A DNA stretch of 64,000 bases from G963708325 sp963708325 (GCA_963708325.1 OY970203.1:868001-932000); one strand, 5' to 3'; positions 25,348 to 34,504 are shown, counted from the first letter of the stretch. Numbers and translations: made by a program. Notes: a model not told the origin generated them from the letters alone.

Positions 25348-27186
25348 TCAGCCCTTCTCGCGGCCGTCGGCCAGGCCGTACCTGTCGTGGGCCAGCCGCC
25401 GCACGAGCCCTTCGCCGACCGCCTCGCGCAGCGCCGCTCGGAAGCGTCCGGGCCCCCAGTAGCGAGCACCCACGCGGCGGCCGAGATCACGCCGATGAAG
25501 CTCGCCCTCCTCGTCGAGGGCGCGAACGATGATCTCGACCTCCCGATCGAGCCAGCCGTCGTCGGTGGGGGCCGGATGGGAGAAGAAGGGCGAGTACGAC
25601 ACATTGCTCAGGCCTGGCCGGAAACGTCGCGCGCCCGCCCGCTGGGCCTGCTCGCGGGCTCGGCGGCGGCGCTCGGCCTTCTCCTCGGGGGCCGGTCGCG
25701 CCTCAGGCTCCTCCGCCTCCTCGGCCTCCCTCGCCGTGATCGGCTTCGCGATCTCCTCCAGCTGCCTTCGCTCGGCCCGCACCCCGAGGAGGAGCTCGAC
25801 GATCCCGCCGAACGCCATCACCCCGGCACCGATCAGGTAGCCGATCATCACCTGGGACGGGTCGTTGGTGGAGGCGAGCTTCTCGAACAGCAGCGGCCCG
25901 GTGATCCCGCCGATCGCCGTCCCGATCGCATAGAAGAACGCGATCGCGAGCGCGCGCACCTCCATCGGGAAGATCTCGCTCACCGTCAGGTAGGCGGAAC
26001 TCGCCCCGGCGGAGGCGACGAAGAACGTCGCGCCCAGCAGGGCGGTCAGGCCCCAGGCGCTGAAGTGCTCCCCATTGAAGAGGACCGCAACCAGTACCAG
26101 CATCGCTGCCGAGACCAGATACGTTCCGGCGATCATCGGTCGCCGCCCGACGGTGTCGAAGAGACGTCCGAGCACCACCGGCCCGAAGAAGTTGCCGGCC
26201 GCGAACGCCGCGTAGAACAGGCCGACGTTGTCGGAGGCGACGCCAAGGTAGGTGGTCAGCGTCAGGCCGAGGGTGAAGACGACGGCGTTGTAGATGAACG
26301 CCTGGCCGACGAACAGCGAAAGGCTGAGGAAGGCTCTGCGCGGATAGTCCCTGAACGCGGTGCGAGCGATCTGGCGGAACGGAATGGCCTTGCGCTGGCG
26401 GACGGTGATCGTCCTGTCGGGCTCCTCCAGGGACTGGCCGGTTTCCTCCCGCACCCCCTGCTCGATCTCGGCGACGATCTGCTCGGCCTCGCGCTCCCGG
26501 CCGTGGATGAACAGCCACCGCGGGCTCTCCGGCACGTTGCGGCGGACGAGCAGGATGCCGATCCCGAGGATCGCTCCCATCCCGAAGGCGAGCCTCCACC
26601 CGACGTTCAATGCGAAGAGCGACTCACGCAGCAGGGCCAGGGAGAGCAGAGCGCCCGCGGCCGCTCCCAGCCAGAAGGATCCGTTGATGATCAGGTCCAC
26701 GCGGCCGCGCGCGCGGGCCGGTATCAGCTCGTCGATCGCGGAGTTGATCGCCGCGTACTCGCCGCCGATACCCGCGCCGGTGAGGAACCGCGCGGCCAGG
26801 AACCACACCGGCGTCCACGAGAACGCGGTCGCGACCGTCGCCGAGAGGTAGAGGGCGAGGGTGATCAGAAAGAGCCGCTTGCGGCCGAAGCGGTCGGTGA
26901 GCTGTCCGAAGAAGAGCGCCCCGCTGCAGGCGCCCGCCACGTAGAGGGCGGCTGCGAGCGAGATGTCGGAGTTCGTCAGCCCGATCCCGCTTCCGGGCTT
27001 GACCAACGTCGGCGCCAGGAAGCCGACGATCGTCACCTCGAGCCCATCGAGAATCCAGACCACGCCGAGCCCGATCACGATCATCCAGTGAAAGCGAGAC
27101 CACGGAAGCCGGTCCAGCCGCGCGGGGACGTCCGTCTCGATTGTCCCCAACTGCTTCGAATCCTTTGCCGAAGCCCGCGCTTCCAT
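25348..27186 (-). CDS. MFS transporter (sugar-porter-like) with C-terminal winged-helix-like domain
   Basis: 612 residues. Twelve membrane helices span about residues 30-455, with the family motifs GQLTDRFGRKRL between helices 2 and 3, PESPRWL after helix 6 and GRLFDTVGRRP in the second half, as in metabolite:H+ symporters. A charged Glu/Arg-rich linker of about 45 residues follows. The last about 70 residues (EVEIIVRALDEEGELHRRDLGRRVGARYWGPGRFRAALREAVGEG) have the helix pattern of a winged helix, unusual for this family. Substrate unknown. ATG 27186 has TATCCA 9 bases upstream on its strand. Confidence 0.85.
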   Translation of the reverse strand: MEARASAKDSKQLGTIETDVPARLDRLPWSRFHWMIVIGLGVVWILDGLEVTIVGFLAPTLVKPGSGIGLTNSDISLAAALYVAGACSGALFFGQLTDRFGRKRLFLITLALYLSATVATAFSWTPVWFLAARFLTGAGIGGEYAAINSAIDELIPARARGRVDLIINGSFWLGAAAGALLSLALLRESLFALNVGWRLAFGMGAILGIGILLVRRNVPESPRWLFIHGREREAEQIVAEIEQGVREETGQSLEEPDRTITVRQRKAIPFRQIARTAFRDYPRRAFLSLSLFVGQAFIYNAVVFTLGLTLTTYLGVASDNVGLFYAAFAAGNFFGPVVLGRLFDTVGRRPMIAGTYLVSAAMLVLVAVLFNGEHFSAWGLTALLGATFFVASAGASSAYLTVSEIFPMEVRALAIAFFYAIGTAIGGITGPLLFEKLASTNDPSQVMIGYLIGAGVMAFGGIVELLLGVRAERRQLEEIAKPITAREAEEAEEPEARPAPEEKAERRRRAREQAQRAGARRFRPGLSNVSYSPFFSHPAPTDDGWLDREVEIIVRALDEEGELHRRDLGRRVGARYWGPGRFRAALREAVGEGLVRRLAHDRYGLADGREKG

Positions 27187-27272
27187 GCTCGAACGTGGAT
27201 ACCCCGCAGCGCGGCGCCCTACTCATAACCATGCAGCGAGCTGGACGAACGGCTATGGCGCGGCCCGAACGG

Positions 27273-29117
27273 CTACGCCTCCGTCCACAGCTCGCCCTCG
27301 ACCGCCTCGACGCTCTCGCCCTCCAGGAACAGGCGGGCCCAGATCTCGCCGGTCCAGAGGCGAAAGCCGTCGCGGTGGTTGGAGCGGGCGACCAGCTCGC
27401 GCCAGCTCTGTGGCTCGATCGCGAGCGCGTCGCGCAGGACGCCGTCGGCGAGGAACTCCGGCCGCGCCCTCGAGGCGACCGCCTCGCGCGCGTTGAAGAA
27501 CAGGCCGGCATGCTTCTCGCGCCGCGCCACGGCGGCGGGCAGATGGCGGGCGGCGACGTCGCGCAACACGCCCTTCACGCGCGGCGTCGTGCGCGCCTCC
27601 AGGGGCATGTTGAGCGCCAGGCTGACCACGCCGGGGTCGAGGAACGGCACCCGTGTCTCGACCGAGTGCCCCATCGCGTCCTTGTCCATGCGATTGAGCA
27701 GGTAGGGGAACATCGAGCAGGTGACGCCGGTCAGCAGCGTCGCCTCCAGCTCGCCGCGCACGCCGGGGTGGTGCGCGTAGGCGCGCTCGGCGCGATCCTC
27801 GACCTCGCGCCGCACCCGGTTCGACTCGGCGGAGCGTCCGAGATCGACCTCCCCCCGCCGGAACCACCGCCTCCGCAGCCTTCCGCGCACGGCACCAAGG
27901 CGGTAATGGGCGAGCGTGATCGCGCGCTGGCGCACGGTGACGTGACGCGGCAGGAAGCGCCCCCGCGCGGCGCGGTGGATCGGGTAGCCCCAGAACAGCT
28001 CGTCCGACCCCTCGCCGGTGAGCAGCACCTTGATCTGCCGCCTGCGCGCCCGCTCGGCGATCATCGAGATCGGCACCGAGCCGGGGCCCGACAGCGGGTA
28101 CTCGTGCAGCAGCACCGCCCCGACCAGCGCCCCCAGCCACTCGTCCATGCTCACGTCGATCTGCTCGAGGTCGACGTCGAGCGCCGTCGCGACGCGCTCG
28201 GCCCAGCGGCTCTCGTCCGACCAGGGCGCCCCGGATACCGCCAGGTTGAAGGCGACGAAGCCCGGCGACTGCTCGCGGGCGAAGGCGGTGATCAGCGAGG
28301 AGTCGATTCCGCCGGAGCACATCGCCCCCAGCGGCACGTCGGACATCAGCCGACGTTGAACCGACATCCGCAGCGCCTCCTCGAGGTGGTCGGCGAGGCG
28401 CTGGCGCGGGAGCGCCTCCAGCTCTGCCGCCAGCTCGGGGTCCACCGCGTCGGCGAGGTCGAACCAGCACTCCTCGCTGAGCGCGAGATCGTCGAGGTCG
28501 ACCGTGGCCATCGTCCCCGGGTAGAGCCGGCGGATCCCATCGAGCGGCGTCTCGGTGCCGTAGGCGAAGCCGTTGCTGGCGGCGTGGGCGAGCACGTCGC
28601 GGTTCGGCCGCGCCGGCACGCCGGCGGCGAGCAGGGCGCGAATCTCGCTGGCGAACCACAGGGCGCCGTCGTGGCGGGCGAGGTAGAGGGGCTTCTTGCC
28701 GAAGCGGTCGCGGGCGAGCACCAGCCGGCGCCGGCGGATGTCGGCGGCGGCGAAGGCGAAGGGGCCGTTGCAGCGCTCCACCGTCTCCGGACCCCACGCC
28801 GCCAGGGCGTGCAGCAGGGTCTCGGTGTCGCTGTGGCCGCGCCAGCCGTTCGCCGACGGCAGCTCGTCGCGCAGCTCGAGGTGGTTGTAGATCTCGCCGT
28901 TGTAGGCGAGCAGCCAGTCGCCGTTCGCCATCGGCTGGTGGCCGGCCGCGGTCGGATCGACGATCGCCAGCCGGGTCGCCGCCAGGCCGACGTTGTCGCG
29001 CACGACGACGCCGTTGTCGTCGGGGCCGCGCCGCTCCAGCGCCGCCGCCATCCGCTCCAGCGCGCCGCGGTCGGGCACCCGGCCCGGCGGCACCACGCAT
29101 CCGGCGATCCCGCACAT
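27273..29117 (-). CDS. asnB: asparagine synthase (glutamine-hydrolysing)
   Basis: 614 residues. Cys2 in MCGIAG is the glutaminase nucleophile, followed by RRGPDD and YNGEIYNH of the class II glutamine amidotransferase domain (about 1-200). The synthetase domain has the ATP pyrophosphatase loop CSGGIDSS (about residue 265), LLTGEGSDELFWGY, and MDKDAMGHSVETRVPFLD. It transfers ammonia to a carboxylate activated by ATP. Next to acetyltransferases and CapK/PaaK-like ligases it may amidate a glycan or natural product rather than aspartate. ATG 29117 is 4 bases after the stop of the upstream acetyltransferase. Confidence 0.9.
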   Translation of the reverse strand: MCGIAGCVVPPGRVPDRGALERMAAALERRGPDDNGVVVRDNVGLAATRLAIVDPTAAGHQPMANGDWLLAYNGEIYNHLELRDELPSANGWRGHSDTETLLHALAAWGPETVERCNGPFAFAAADIRRRRLVLARDRFGKKPLYLARHDGALWFASEIRALLAAGVPARPNRDVLAHAASNGFAYGTETPLDGIRRLYPGTMATVDLDDLALSEECWFDLADAVDPELAAELEALPRQRLADHLEEALRMSVQRRLMSDVPLGAMCSGGIDSSLITAFAREQSPGFVAFNLAVSGAPWSDESRWAERVATALDVDLEQIDVSMDEWLGALVGAVLLHEYPLSGPGSVPISMIAERARRRQIKVLLTGEGSDELFWGYPIHRAARGRFLPRHVTVRQRAITLAHYRLGAVRGRLRRRWFRRGEVDLGRSAESNRVRREVEDRAERAYAHHPGVRGELEATLLTGVTCSMFPYLLNRMDKDAMGHSVETRVPFLDPGVVSLALNMPLEARTTPRVKGVLRDVAARHLPAAVARREKHAGLFFNAREAVASRARPEFLADGVLRDALAIEPQSWRELVARSNHRDGFRLWTGEIWARLFLEGESVEAVEGELWTEA

Positions 29118-29121
29118 CGCC

Positions 29122-29604
29122 CTACGCCGCCTTCCGTCGCTCGGCCCAGGCGGCGAGGTCCAGCTCCAGGGTGGTCCAGTGGTCGACCCCGGGATCGCCG
29201 AACTCGTGCAGCTTGGCGAGGCGGCCCACCTCGCGGTAGCCGTATGCGCGCCTGTACCAGGCGATCGTTCCCGGGCGGTCGGCGTTGGTCGTCACCCGCT
29301 CGGCGCCCAGCTCGCGCATCCGCTCCAGGCGGGCGTCCTGGAGGGCGGCGCCGACCCCGTTGCCGCCGTGCTCGGGCCGCACCGCCAGCAGCATGGTCTT
29401 GCCCCGTCCCTCGCCGAGCAGGGCGTAGCCGGCCGCGCCGACCACCTCCCCGTCGATGCGGGCGACGAAGAAGCGCTCGAGGTCGAGCTCGGGCATCTCC
29501 GGCGAGGGGACGCGGTGCATGTTGGCCGAGCGCATCACCGCCAGGATCGCGTCGCGGTCACCCGGGCGGGCCGGCTCGATCTCGACGGCCGCGCGCCGGC
29601 TCAC
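29122..29604 (-). CDS. GNAT-family N-acetyltransferase
   Basis: 160 residues from GTG 29604, which overlaps the stop of the upstream ligase (GTGA). The acetyl-CoA site appears as LLAVRPEHGGNGVGAALQDA (the Q/R-x-x-G-x-G/A motif). The remaining core includes FFVARIDGEVVGAAGYALL and PGTIAWYRRAYGYREVG. Expected reaction is acetyl transfer to an amine of a metabolite or sugar. Middle gene of a three-gene operon: ligase, GNAT, asparagine synthase. Confidence 0.85.
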   Translation of the reverse strand: MSRRAAVEIEPARPGDRDAILAVMRSANMHRVPSPEMPELDLERFFVARIDGEVVGAAGYALLGEGRGKTMLLAVRPEHGGNGVGAALQDARLERMRELGAERVTTNADRPGTIAWYRRAYGYREVGRLAKLHEFGDPGVDHWTTLELDLAAWAERRKAA

Positions 29605-30977
29605 ACCGGCTCTCCGGCGAGCGAGCCCGCCTCGGCCGGCACGGAGACGACCGGTCTCACCTTTCCGCCGGCGGTGCGCGGCAGCTCCTCCACCAGCGTC
29701 GTCGCCACCTCGACCTCGTCCCCGAGCCAGCCTCGCATTTTCTGCTCCAGCCAGGCGGCGAGCTCGTCGCGGTCGGCCCCGGGCGCGACCAGCGCCGCCC
29801 CGAAGGAGGTCGGCGTCTCCTGGACCACCTGGTAGCCGAGGATCTCCTCGCGCAGCCGCATCAGGTCGCGGACCCCCTGTCCGTGGACGCGCTCGCCGCG
29901 CGGGTCCACGATCCACTCGGTGCTGCGGCCCTCGAGCAGCGAGAGCAGCGGCAGGTTGCGCCCGCACTCGCAGCCCCCGGGTAGGCGCGCGGCGACGTCG
30001 CCCAGCCGGTAGTTGAGCACCACCGTGCCGTGGCCGCCGGCGACGTTGGAGACCACCACCTCGCCGCGCTCGCCGGCCGGCAGCTCGCGCCCCTCGGGGT
30101 CGACGATCCGCAGCGGCACGAGGTCGGTGCTGAGGTGGTAGCCCGTGTTGCGCTCGCACTCGAAGCCGATGTGGGTCGCCTCGATCGCGCGGTAGGCGCT
30201 CAGCACGTGGACGCCGAAGCGCTCCGTGATCAGGCGCCGGGCGGCAACGGAGAGCGAGTCCGACGAGTAGCCGACCGTCTTCGGCAGGTGGAACTCCACC
30301 CCGCTCGCCGCCACGTAGGCGAATAGCGCCTCCAGGTAGGAGCCGTATCCCGCGATCGAGTCGGGGCGGAACTCGTTCAGCGGGCCGATCAGCTTGGCCG
30401 GCGGCTCCAGCAGCGACAGCCGCAGGCGCTGCACGCGCACGGCCGAGGGCAGCAGCGTGTTGGAGTCGAACGAGGCGGCGGCGCCGCCCGCGCCGGGCAG
30501 CACGATCAGCGCCTGGCGCATCCGCACGCGGCGGCCGGCCAGCCGCATCGAGATCGATCGCCAGCGCTCCTTGTAGGCGGCCGAGTCGAACAGGGCCCGC
30601 GGATGGCGAAAGATCGTGATCGGCTCGCCCGTGCTGCCGCCGCTTCGCAGCTGCAGGTAGCTGTCGAGCGGCCAGGCGTCCGAGGCGAAGTACTCCGGGT
30701 CGCGCTGCAGCTGCTCGCGCTCGATCAGCGGCAGCCGGGCGAGGTCGGCGGCGGTGGCGATGTCGCCCGGGCCGAGGCCCAGCCTGCGCATCGTCTCGCG
30801 GTAGTAGGGGACGTGGCGGTGGGCGTGGGCGACCGTGGCGGCGATCCGGCGCCGCTGGGCGCGCTCGATCGCCTGCGGCGAGCGGAAGGGAAAGCGCGCC
30901 TCCAGCGGCGCCCGCCAGGCGAGCCTCGCCGTCCACGCCGACCGGCGGAGCAGCGATTCCGTGCCGTTCGCTCTCAT
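29601..30977 (-). CDS. CapK/PaaK-like adenylate-forming ligase (paralogue 1)
   Basis: 458 residues. The N-terminus has a helix with HVPYYRETMRRLG, shared by CapK-like proteins. The nucleotide-loop motif is RSGGSTGEPI (about residue 110), SIAGYGSYLEALF follows, and CECGRNLPLLSLLEGR (about residue 350) contains the Cys-x-Cys-Gly motif of phenylacetate-CoA ligase relatives. The C-terminal lid domain ends with ELPRTAGGKVRPV. These enzymes activate a carboxylate as acyl-AMP. ATG 30977 has TAGGGT 10 bases upstream; the longer open frame upstream covers the divergent gene and is rejected. Confidence 0.85.
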   Translation of the reverse strand: MRANGTESLLRRSAWTARLAWRAPLEARFPFRSPQAIERAQRRRIAATVAHAHRHVPYYRETMRRLGLGPGDIATAADLARLPLIEREQLQRDPEYFASDAWPLDSYLQLRSGGSTGEPITIFRHPRALFDSAAYKERWRSISMRLAGRRVRMRQALIVLPGAGGAAASFDSNTLLPSAVRVQRLRLSLLEPPAKLIGPLNEFRPDSIAGYGSYLEALFAYVAASGVEFHLPKTVGYSSDSLSVAARRLITERFGVHVLSAYRAIEATHIGFECERNTGYHLSTDLVPLRIVDPEGRELPAGERGEVVVSNVAGGHGTVVLNYRLGDVAARLPGGCECGRNLPLLSLLEGRSTEWIVDPRGERVHGQGVRDLMRLREEILGYQVVQETPTSFGAALVAPGADRDELAAWLEQKMRGWLGDEVEVATTLVEELPRTAGGKVRPVVSVPAEAGSLAGEPV

Positions 30978-30987
30978 CGCCGGCAAC

Positions 30988-30997
30988 ACCCTACGCT
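30988..30997. promoter_or_regulatory. overlapping divergent -10 elements
   Basis: On the plus strand TACGCT (30992-30997) is 7 bases before ATG 31005. On the minus strand TAGGGT (30993-30988) is 10 bases before ATG 30977. The two hexamers share the TA step at 30992-30993, so polymerase could start in either direction from one site. Confidence 0.5.
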
Positions 30998-31004
30998 GCC
31001 GGGA

Positions 31005-31694
31005 ATGGAGGCCGAGTCCACAGGCCGCGAACCCGTCGCGCCCCCGCGCGGGGTGGTGCGAAGGGTCCCCGACGTGATCCGGGCGCAGGGGCTCCGGGGG
31101 CTCTTCTGGCGCGGTCTGGCGGTGACCTTCTACCGGCGCCTTCTCGTCTTCAGCCGCGACATCGCCGGACCGCCGACGCAATCTGCGAGGGTCGAGCTGG
31201 GCTTCGAGCTGCTGGACCGCGACGGGATCGCCGACTACCTCGCGCTGCGGCCCGACCAGACGGCGAAGGAGGTGGAGCGCCGCCTCGCCGCCGGCCAGCG
31301 CTGCGCCGTGGCACGGCACCGCGGCGAGCTGGTGTCGGCCCGGTGGTTCGCGATCCGGCGGGCGGAGATGCCCTACCTCGAGCTGGCCTTCGAGCTTCCG
31401 GAGGGAGTCGGCCACACATTCGACCTCTTCACGACGCCGGCGACCCGCGGGATGGGGATCACCAGGGCGACGCGCGTGTACTTCGAGGAGATGCTCCGCG
31501 CCGAGGGTTGCCACACGCTGCTCGGAACCTCGCTGCCCGAGAACGCCGCCGGGCGGGCCCTGGTCGAGGCCGCCGGCTACCGGCTGCTCGGCACGATGGG
31601 CAGTGTTCGCCTCGGCCCCCTCAGGCTTGCGGTGCGGCGCCTGCCCGAAGGCCGCCTCGGCGCCGCCACCCGGCTCCGCCCTCGCGGCGCCTAA
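31005..31694 (+). CDS. GNAT-fold acetyltransferase-like protein
   Basis: 229 residues. The C-terminal part has GNAT-like features: LVSARWFAI, LFTTPATRGMGITRATRVYFEEML (acetyl-CoA loop region, less canonical) and ALVEAAGYRLLGTMG. The N-terminal 60 residues are basic and may form a separate helix. Similar proteins accompany polysaccharide loci as putative cellulose-biosynthesis or FemAB-like acyltransferases. It is the only plus-strand gene among the ligases and is divergent from paralogue 1. Start ATG 31005, leaderless; convergent with paralogue 2 by 10 bases. Confidence 0.7.
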   Translation: MEAESTGREPVAPPRGVVRRVPDVIRAQGLRGLFWRGLAVTFYRRLLVFSRDIAGPPTQSARVELGFELLDRDGIADYLALRPDQTAKEVERRLAAGQRCAVARHRGELVSARWFAIRRAEMPYLELAFELPEGVGHTFDLFTTPATRGMGITRATRVYFEEMLRAEGCHTLLGTSLPENAAGRALVEAAGYRLLGTMGSVRLGPLRLAVRRLPEGRLGAATRLRPRGA

Positions 31695-31704
31695 CGTCCG
31701 CGTC

Positions 31705-33093
31705 CTATCGAGACTGGGTGACCGCCTCCTGGAGCGCCCTGCGGGCGGCGACGGACATCACCGGGCGCACCTTGCCCCTCGCCGTGGTGGGCAGGGTCTC
31801 GACGAACGCCAGCTCGACCTCGGCGCCCTCTCCCAGGCGGCGCGCAAGCTCGGCCTCGACGCGGGCGCGGATCGCGTCGCGGTCGGCGTCCGGCGCCGCC
31901 ACGACCTCGGCGCGGATCTGGCCGGGGGCGAGCTGGACGACCTGGTAGCGCCAGACGCCGCGCTGCGACGAGAGCGGCGCCCGCACGTTCTGGGGGTGCA
32001 GGCGCTCGCCGGTGGCGGTCTCGATCCACTCGTCGCTGCGCGCCTCCAGGTAGGAGAGCAGCGGCAGGTTGCGGCCGCAGGCGCAGCGCTCGGGCAGGCG
32101 CGCGGCGACGTCACCAAGGCGGTAGTTGAGCAGCACCGTGCCGCGGCTGACCAGGTTGGAGACGACCACCTCGCCGCTCTCGCCCGGCGGCGCGTCGGCG
32201 CCGTCCGGGCCGACGACCCGCACCGGGTTGAGGTCGACGTTCAGGTGCAGCCCCGCGTGGCGCTCGCACTCGAAGCCGATGTGGAAAGCCTCGATCGCAC
32301 CGTAGACGCTCAGCACCTCGATCCCGAAGCGCTCGCCGATCAGCCGCCGCATCGGCTCCGACAGCGGGTCGGCCCCGTAGATCACGGCCTTCGGGCGGTG
32401 AAACGGCTCGCCCGTGCGGGCGAGGTGGGCGAACAGCGACTCCAGGTAGGAGCCGTATCCCGCGATCACGTCTGGGCGGTAGTCGTTCAGCCGCGACAGG
32501 TTGACCTCGGGCGGGTCGAGCATCGACAGCTCCAGCGAGCTGTAGCGAAGCGCCGACGGCAGCAGGCTGGTCACCGCGAAGGCTCGGCTGGTGGCGCCGG
32601 TGGAGTCCAGCGGCGAGACGATCCGCGCCTGGCGCATGCGGAAGCGGCGGCCGGCGAGCCGGATCAGCAGCGCCCGCGAGCGCTCCCGGTGGGCGCCGCC
32701 TTCGACCAGCGTTCGTCGGTCCCAGAAGACGACGATGGGCTCGCCCATGCTGCCGCCGCTGCGCAGCTTCAGGTAGCTGTCCAGCGGCGCCGCGTCGGAG
32801 ACGAAGTACTCGGGGTCGCGCTGAAGCTGCTCGCGCTCGATCATCGGCAGCTTCGCGAGGTCGGCGGCGGTGCGGATCTCGCCCGGCCCGATCCCCAGCC
32901 GACGCATCGTCTCGCGGTAGTAGGGGACGTGGGCGTGGGCGTGGGCGACGGTGGCGGCGAGGCGGCGGCGCTGGGCGCGCTCGATCGCCTCCGGCGAGCG
33001 AAACGGGAAGCGCGCCTCCAGCGGTGCCCGCAGTGCGAGCTTCGCGCTCCAGGCGGCGCGGCGGGCGAGCGACGGCATGCCCGGCGCGCTCAT
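31705..33093 (-). CDS. CapK/PaaK-like adenylate-forming ligase (paralogue 2)
   Basis: 462 residues, same architecture as paralogue 1: HVPYYRETMRRLGIG, SGGSMGEPIVVF (nucleotide loop, with Met in place of the usual Thr), DVIAGYGSYLESLF, CACGRNLPLLSYLEAR and TLPTTARGKVRPV. Its start overlaps the stop of paralogue 3 in ATGA. The two genes form an operon reading leftward; the region 32950-33010 is nearly identical in DNA to 34330-34400 in paralogue 3. Substrate unknown. Confidence 0.85.
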   Translation of the reverse strand: MSAPGMPSLARRAAWSAKLALRAPLEARFPFRSPEAIERAQRRRLAATVAHAHAHVPYYRETMRRLGIGPGEIRTAADLAKLPMIEREQLQRDPEYFVSDAAPLDSYLKLRSGGSMGEPIVVFWDRRTLVEGGAHRERSRALLIRLAGRRFRMRQARIVSPLDSTGATSRAFAVTSLLPSALRYSSLELSMLDPPEVNLSRLNDYRPDVIAGYGSYLESLFAHLARTGEPFHRPKAVIYGADPLSEPMRRLIGERFGIEVLSVYGAIEAFHIGFECERHAGLHLNVDLNPVRVVGPDGADAPPGESGEVVVSNLVSRGTVLLNYRLGDVAARLPERCACGRNLPLLSYLEARSDEWIETATGERLHPQNVRAPLSSQRGVWRYQVVQLAPGQIRAEVVAAPDADRDAIRARVEAELARRLGEGAEVELAFVETLPTTARGKVRPVMSVAARRALQEAVTQSR

Positions 33094-34460
33094 GCCGGAC
33101 TCCCGGCGCCGGTCCCGCTCCCCGAGGGTGCGGGGCTGCCGCCGCCGCCGACGAGCACCCGCACCTTGCCGCCCTCGGTGCGCGGCAGGTCGTCGATGAA
33201 CTCCGCCTCCGCCGCGAACGGCTCGGCCAGGTCCACTGCGCCGGCGGCCACGCGGGAGCGGATCTCGTCGCGGTCGGCGTCCGGTGCGGCGACGATCGCC
33301 ACCCGCACCGAGCCGGGGCGCTCCTGGACGATCTGGTAGCGGCGCACCCCGGGGATGAAGCGGAGGAAGGCGCGGATCGCCTGCGGGTGAAGGCGCCCGC
33401 CCGACCCGGTGACGAGCCAATCTGTGCTGCGCCCCTCAACCCAGGAGAGCAGCGGCAGGTTGCGGCCGCAGTCGCAGGGGTCGGGCAGCCGGGTGGCGAG
33501 GTCGCCGAGCAGGTAGTTGAGCAGCACCGTGCCGCGGTTCTCCAGGTTGGAGACCGCGATCTGGCCGCTCTCGCCGGCGGGAAGCTCGCGCAGGTCGTCG
33601 TCGAGCACCCGCAGCGGGCAGAGGTCGACGTTGAGGTGGTGGCCACGGTGGCGCTCGCACTCCCAGCCGATCGTCGGCGTCTCGACCGCCTGGTAGACGC
33701 TCAACGTCTCGATCCCGCGCTCGGCGAGCAGGGCGCGGGTCGGCTCCGAGAGCGGGTCGGCGGCGTAGACGACCACCCTGGGGTTGTGCATCGGGCCGGC
33801 GCCGTCGGGGCCGGCGAAGAGCGCCTCGATGCATGAGCCGTAGCCGGTGATCACGTCGGGGCGGAACCGGTCGATCTCCCGCGCCACCCGCTCGGGCGGG
33901 TCGAACACCGAGAACGTGCGCCGCACCGCGTGCACCCCGGGGTGGAGCAGGCGCGAGCGGGTGGCAGCGTTGACCGAGGCCGTCGAGCTGCTCGGCGGCG
34001 CGATCAGCACCATGCGACGGCGGAACCTGCGGCCGGTGAGCCTCCGCAACGTGGGCTCGTGGCGCTGGAAGGCGAGCACGCGGTGCAGGGCGCTGGCCAC
34101 GTCGCGCAAGAAGAGGATCGGCTCCCCGGTGCTGCCGCCGGTGCGCAGGTCGATGTGGCTGTCCAGCGGCGCGGCGTCCGACACGAAGTACTCGGGGTCG
34201 CGCTGCAGCTGCTCGCGGTGGATCAGCGGCAGCTTCGCCAGGGCGGCCGCGGTGGTGATCTCGCCGGGGCCGATCCCGAGGCGACGCATCGTCTCGCGGT
34301 AGTAGGGGACGTGGCGGTGGGCGTGGGCGACGGTGGCGGCGATCCGGCGGCGCTGGGCGCGCTCGATCGCCTCCGGCGAGCGGAACGGGAAGCGCGCCTC
34401 CATCGGCGCCAGGGCGGTCAGCCGCGCGGTGCGGCCGGCGCGGCGGATCAGCGATGCCAC
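33090..34460 (-). CDS. CapK/PaaK-like adenylate-forming ligase (paralogue 3)
   Basis: 456 residues. Motifs: TGGSTGEPILFL, DVITGYGSCIEALF, CDCGRNLPLLSWVEGRS and DLPRTEGGKVRVLV. It is more diverged than the other two in the middle. The GTG start at 34460 is 7 bases after TAGGAT and so is leaderless; an in-frame ATG at 34523 would overlap the divergent gene. It is first in the operon with paralogue 2. Confidence 0.85.
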   Translation of the reverse strand: MASLIRRAGRTARLTALAPMEARFPFRSPEAIERAQRRRIAATVAHAHRHVPYYRETMRRLGIGPGEITTAAALAKLPLIHREQLQRDPEYFVSDAAPLDSHIDLRTGGSTGEPILFLRDVASALHRVLAFQRHEPTLRRLTGRRFRRRMVLIAPPSSSTASVNAATRSRLLHPGVHAVRRTFSVFDPPERVAREIDRFRPDVITGYGSCIEALFAGPDGAGPMHNPRVVVYAADPLSEPTRALLAERGIETLSVYQAVETPTIGWECERHRGHHLNVDLCPLRVLDDDLRELPAGESGQIAVSNLENRGTVLLNYLLGDLATRLPDPCDCGRNLPLLSWVEGRSTDWLVTGSGGRLHPQAIRAFLRFIPGVRRYQIVQERPGSVRVAIVAAPDADRDEIRSRVAAGAVDLAEPFAAEAEFIDDLPRTEGGKVRVLVGGGGSPAPSGSGTGAGSPA

Positions 34461-34467
34461 GGCCGGG

Positions 34468-34473
34468 ATCCTA
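34468..34473 (-). promoter_or_regulatory. -10 element TAGGAT, leaderless start of ligase paralogue 3
   Basis: TAGGAT on the minus strand followed by 7 bases and GTG 34460. Confidence 0.55.
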
Positions 34474-34504
34474 GGCGGTGGCCTATTGTGGGGCGGGGTT
34501 AAAG

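Noticed and set aside
27273..29117. Asparagine synthase as a lasso-peptide cyclase
   Set aside because: It keeps the full glutaminase domain and AsnB-like motifs, and lies 18 kb from the PqqD-like gene without a B2 protease or precursor nearby.
27141..29984. 947-residue plus-strand open frame opposite the asparagine synthase and acetyltransferase
   Set aside because: No domain, strongly biased composition, and fully explained as the complementary frame of three recognisable genes.
31603..33339. 578-residue plus-strand open frame opposite ligase paralogue 2
   Set aside because: Antisense of a recognisable ligase with no independent motifs.
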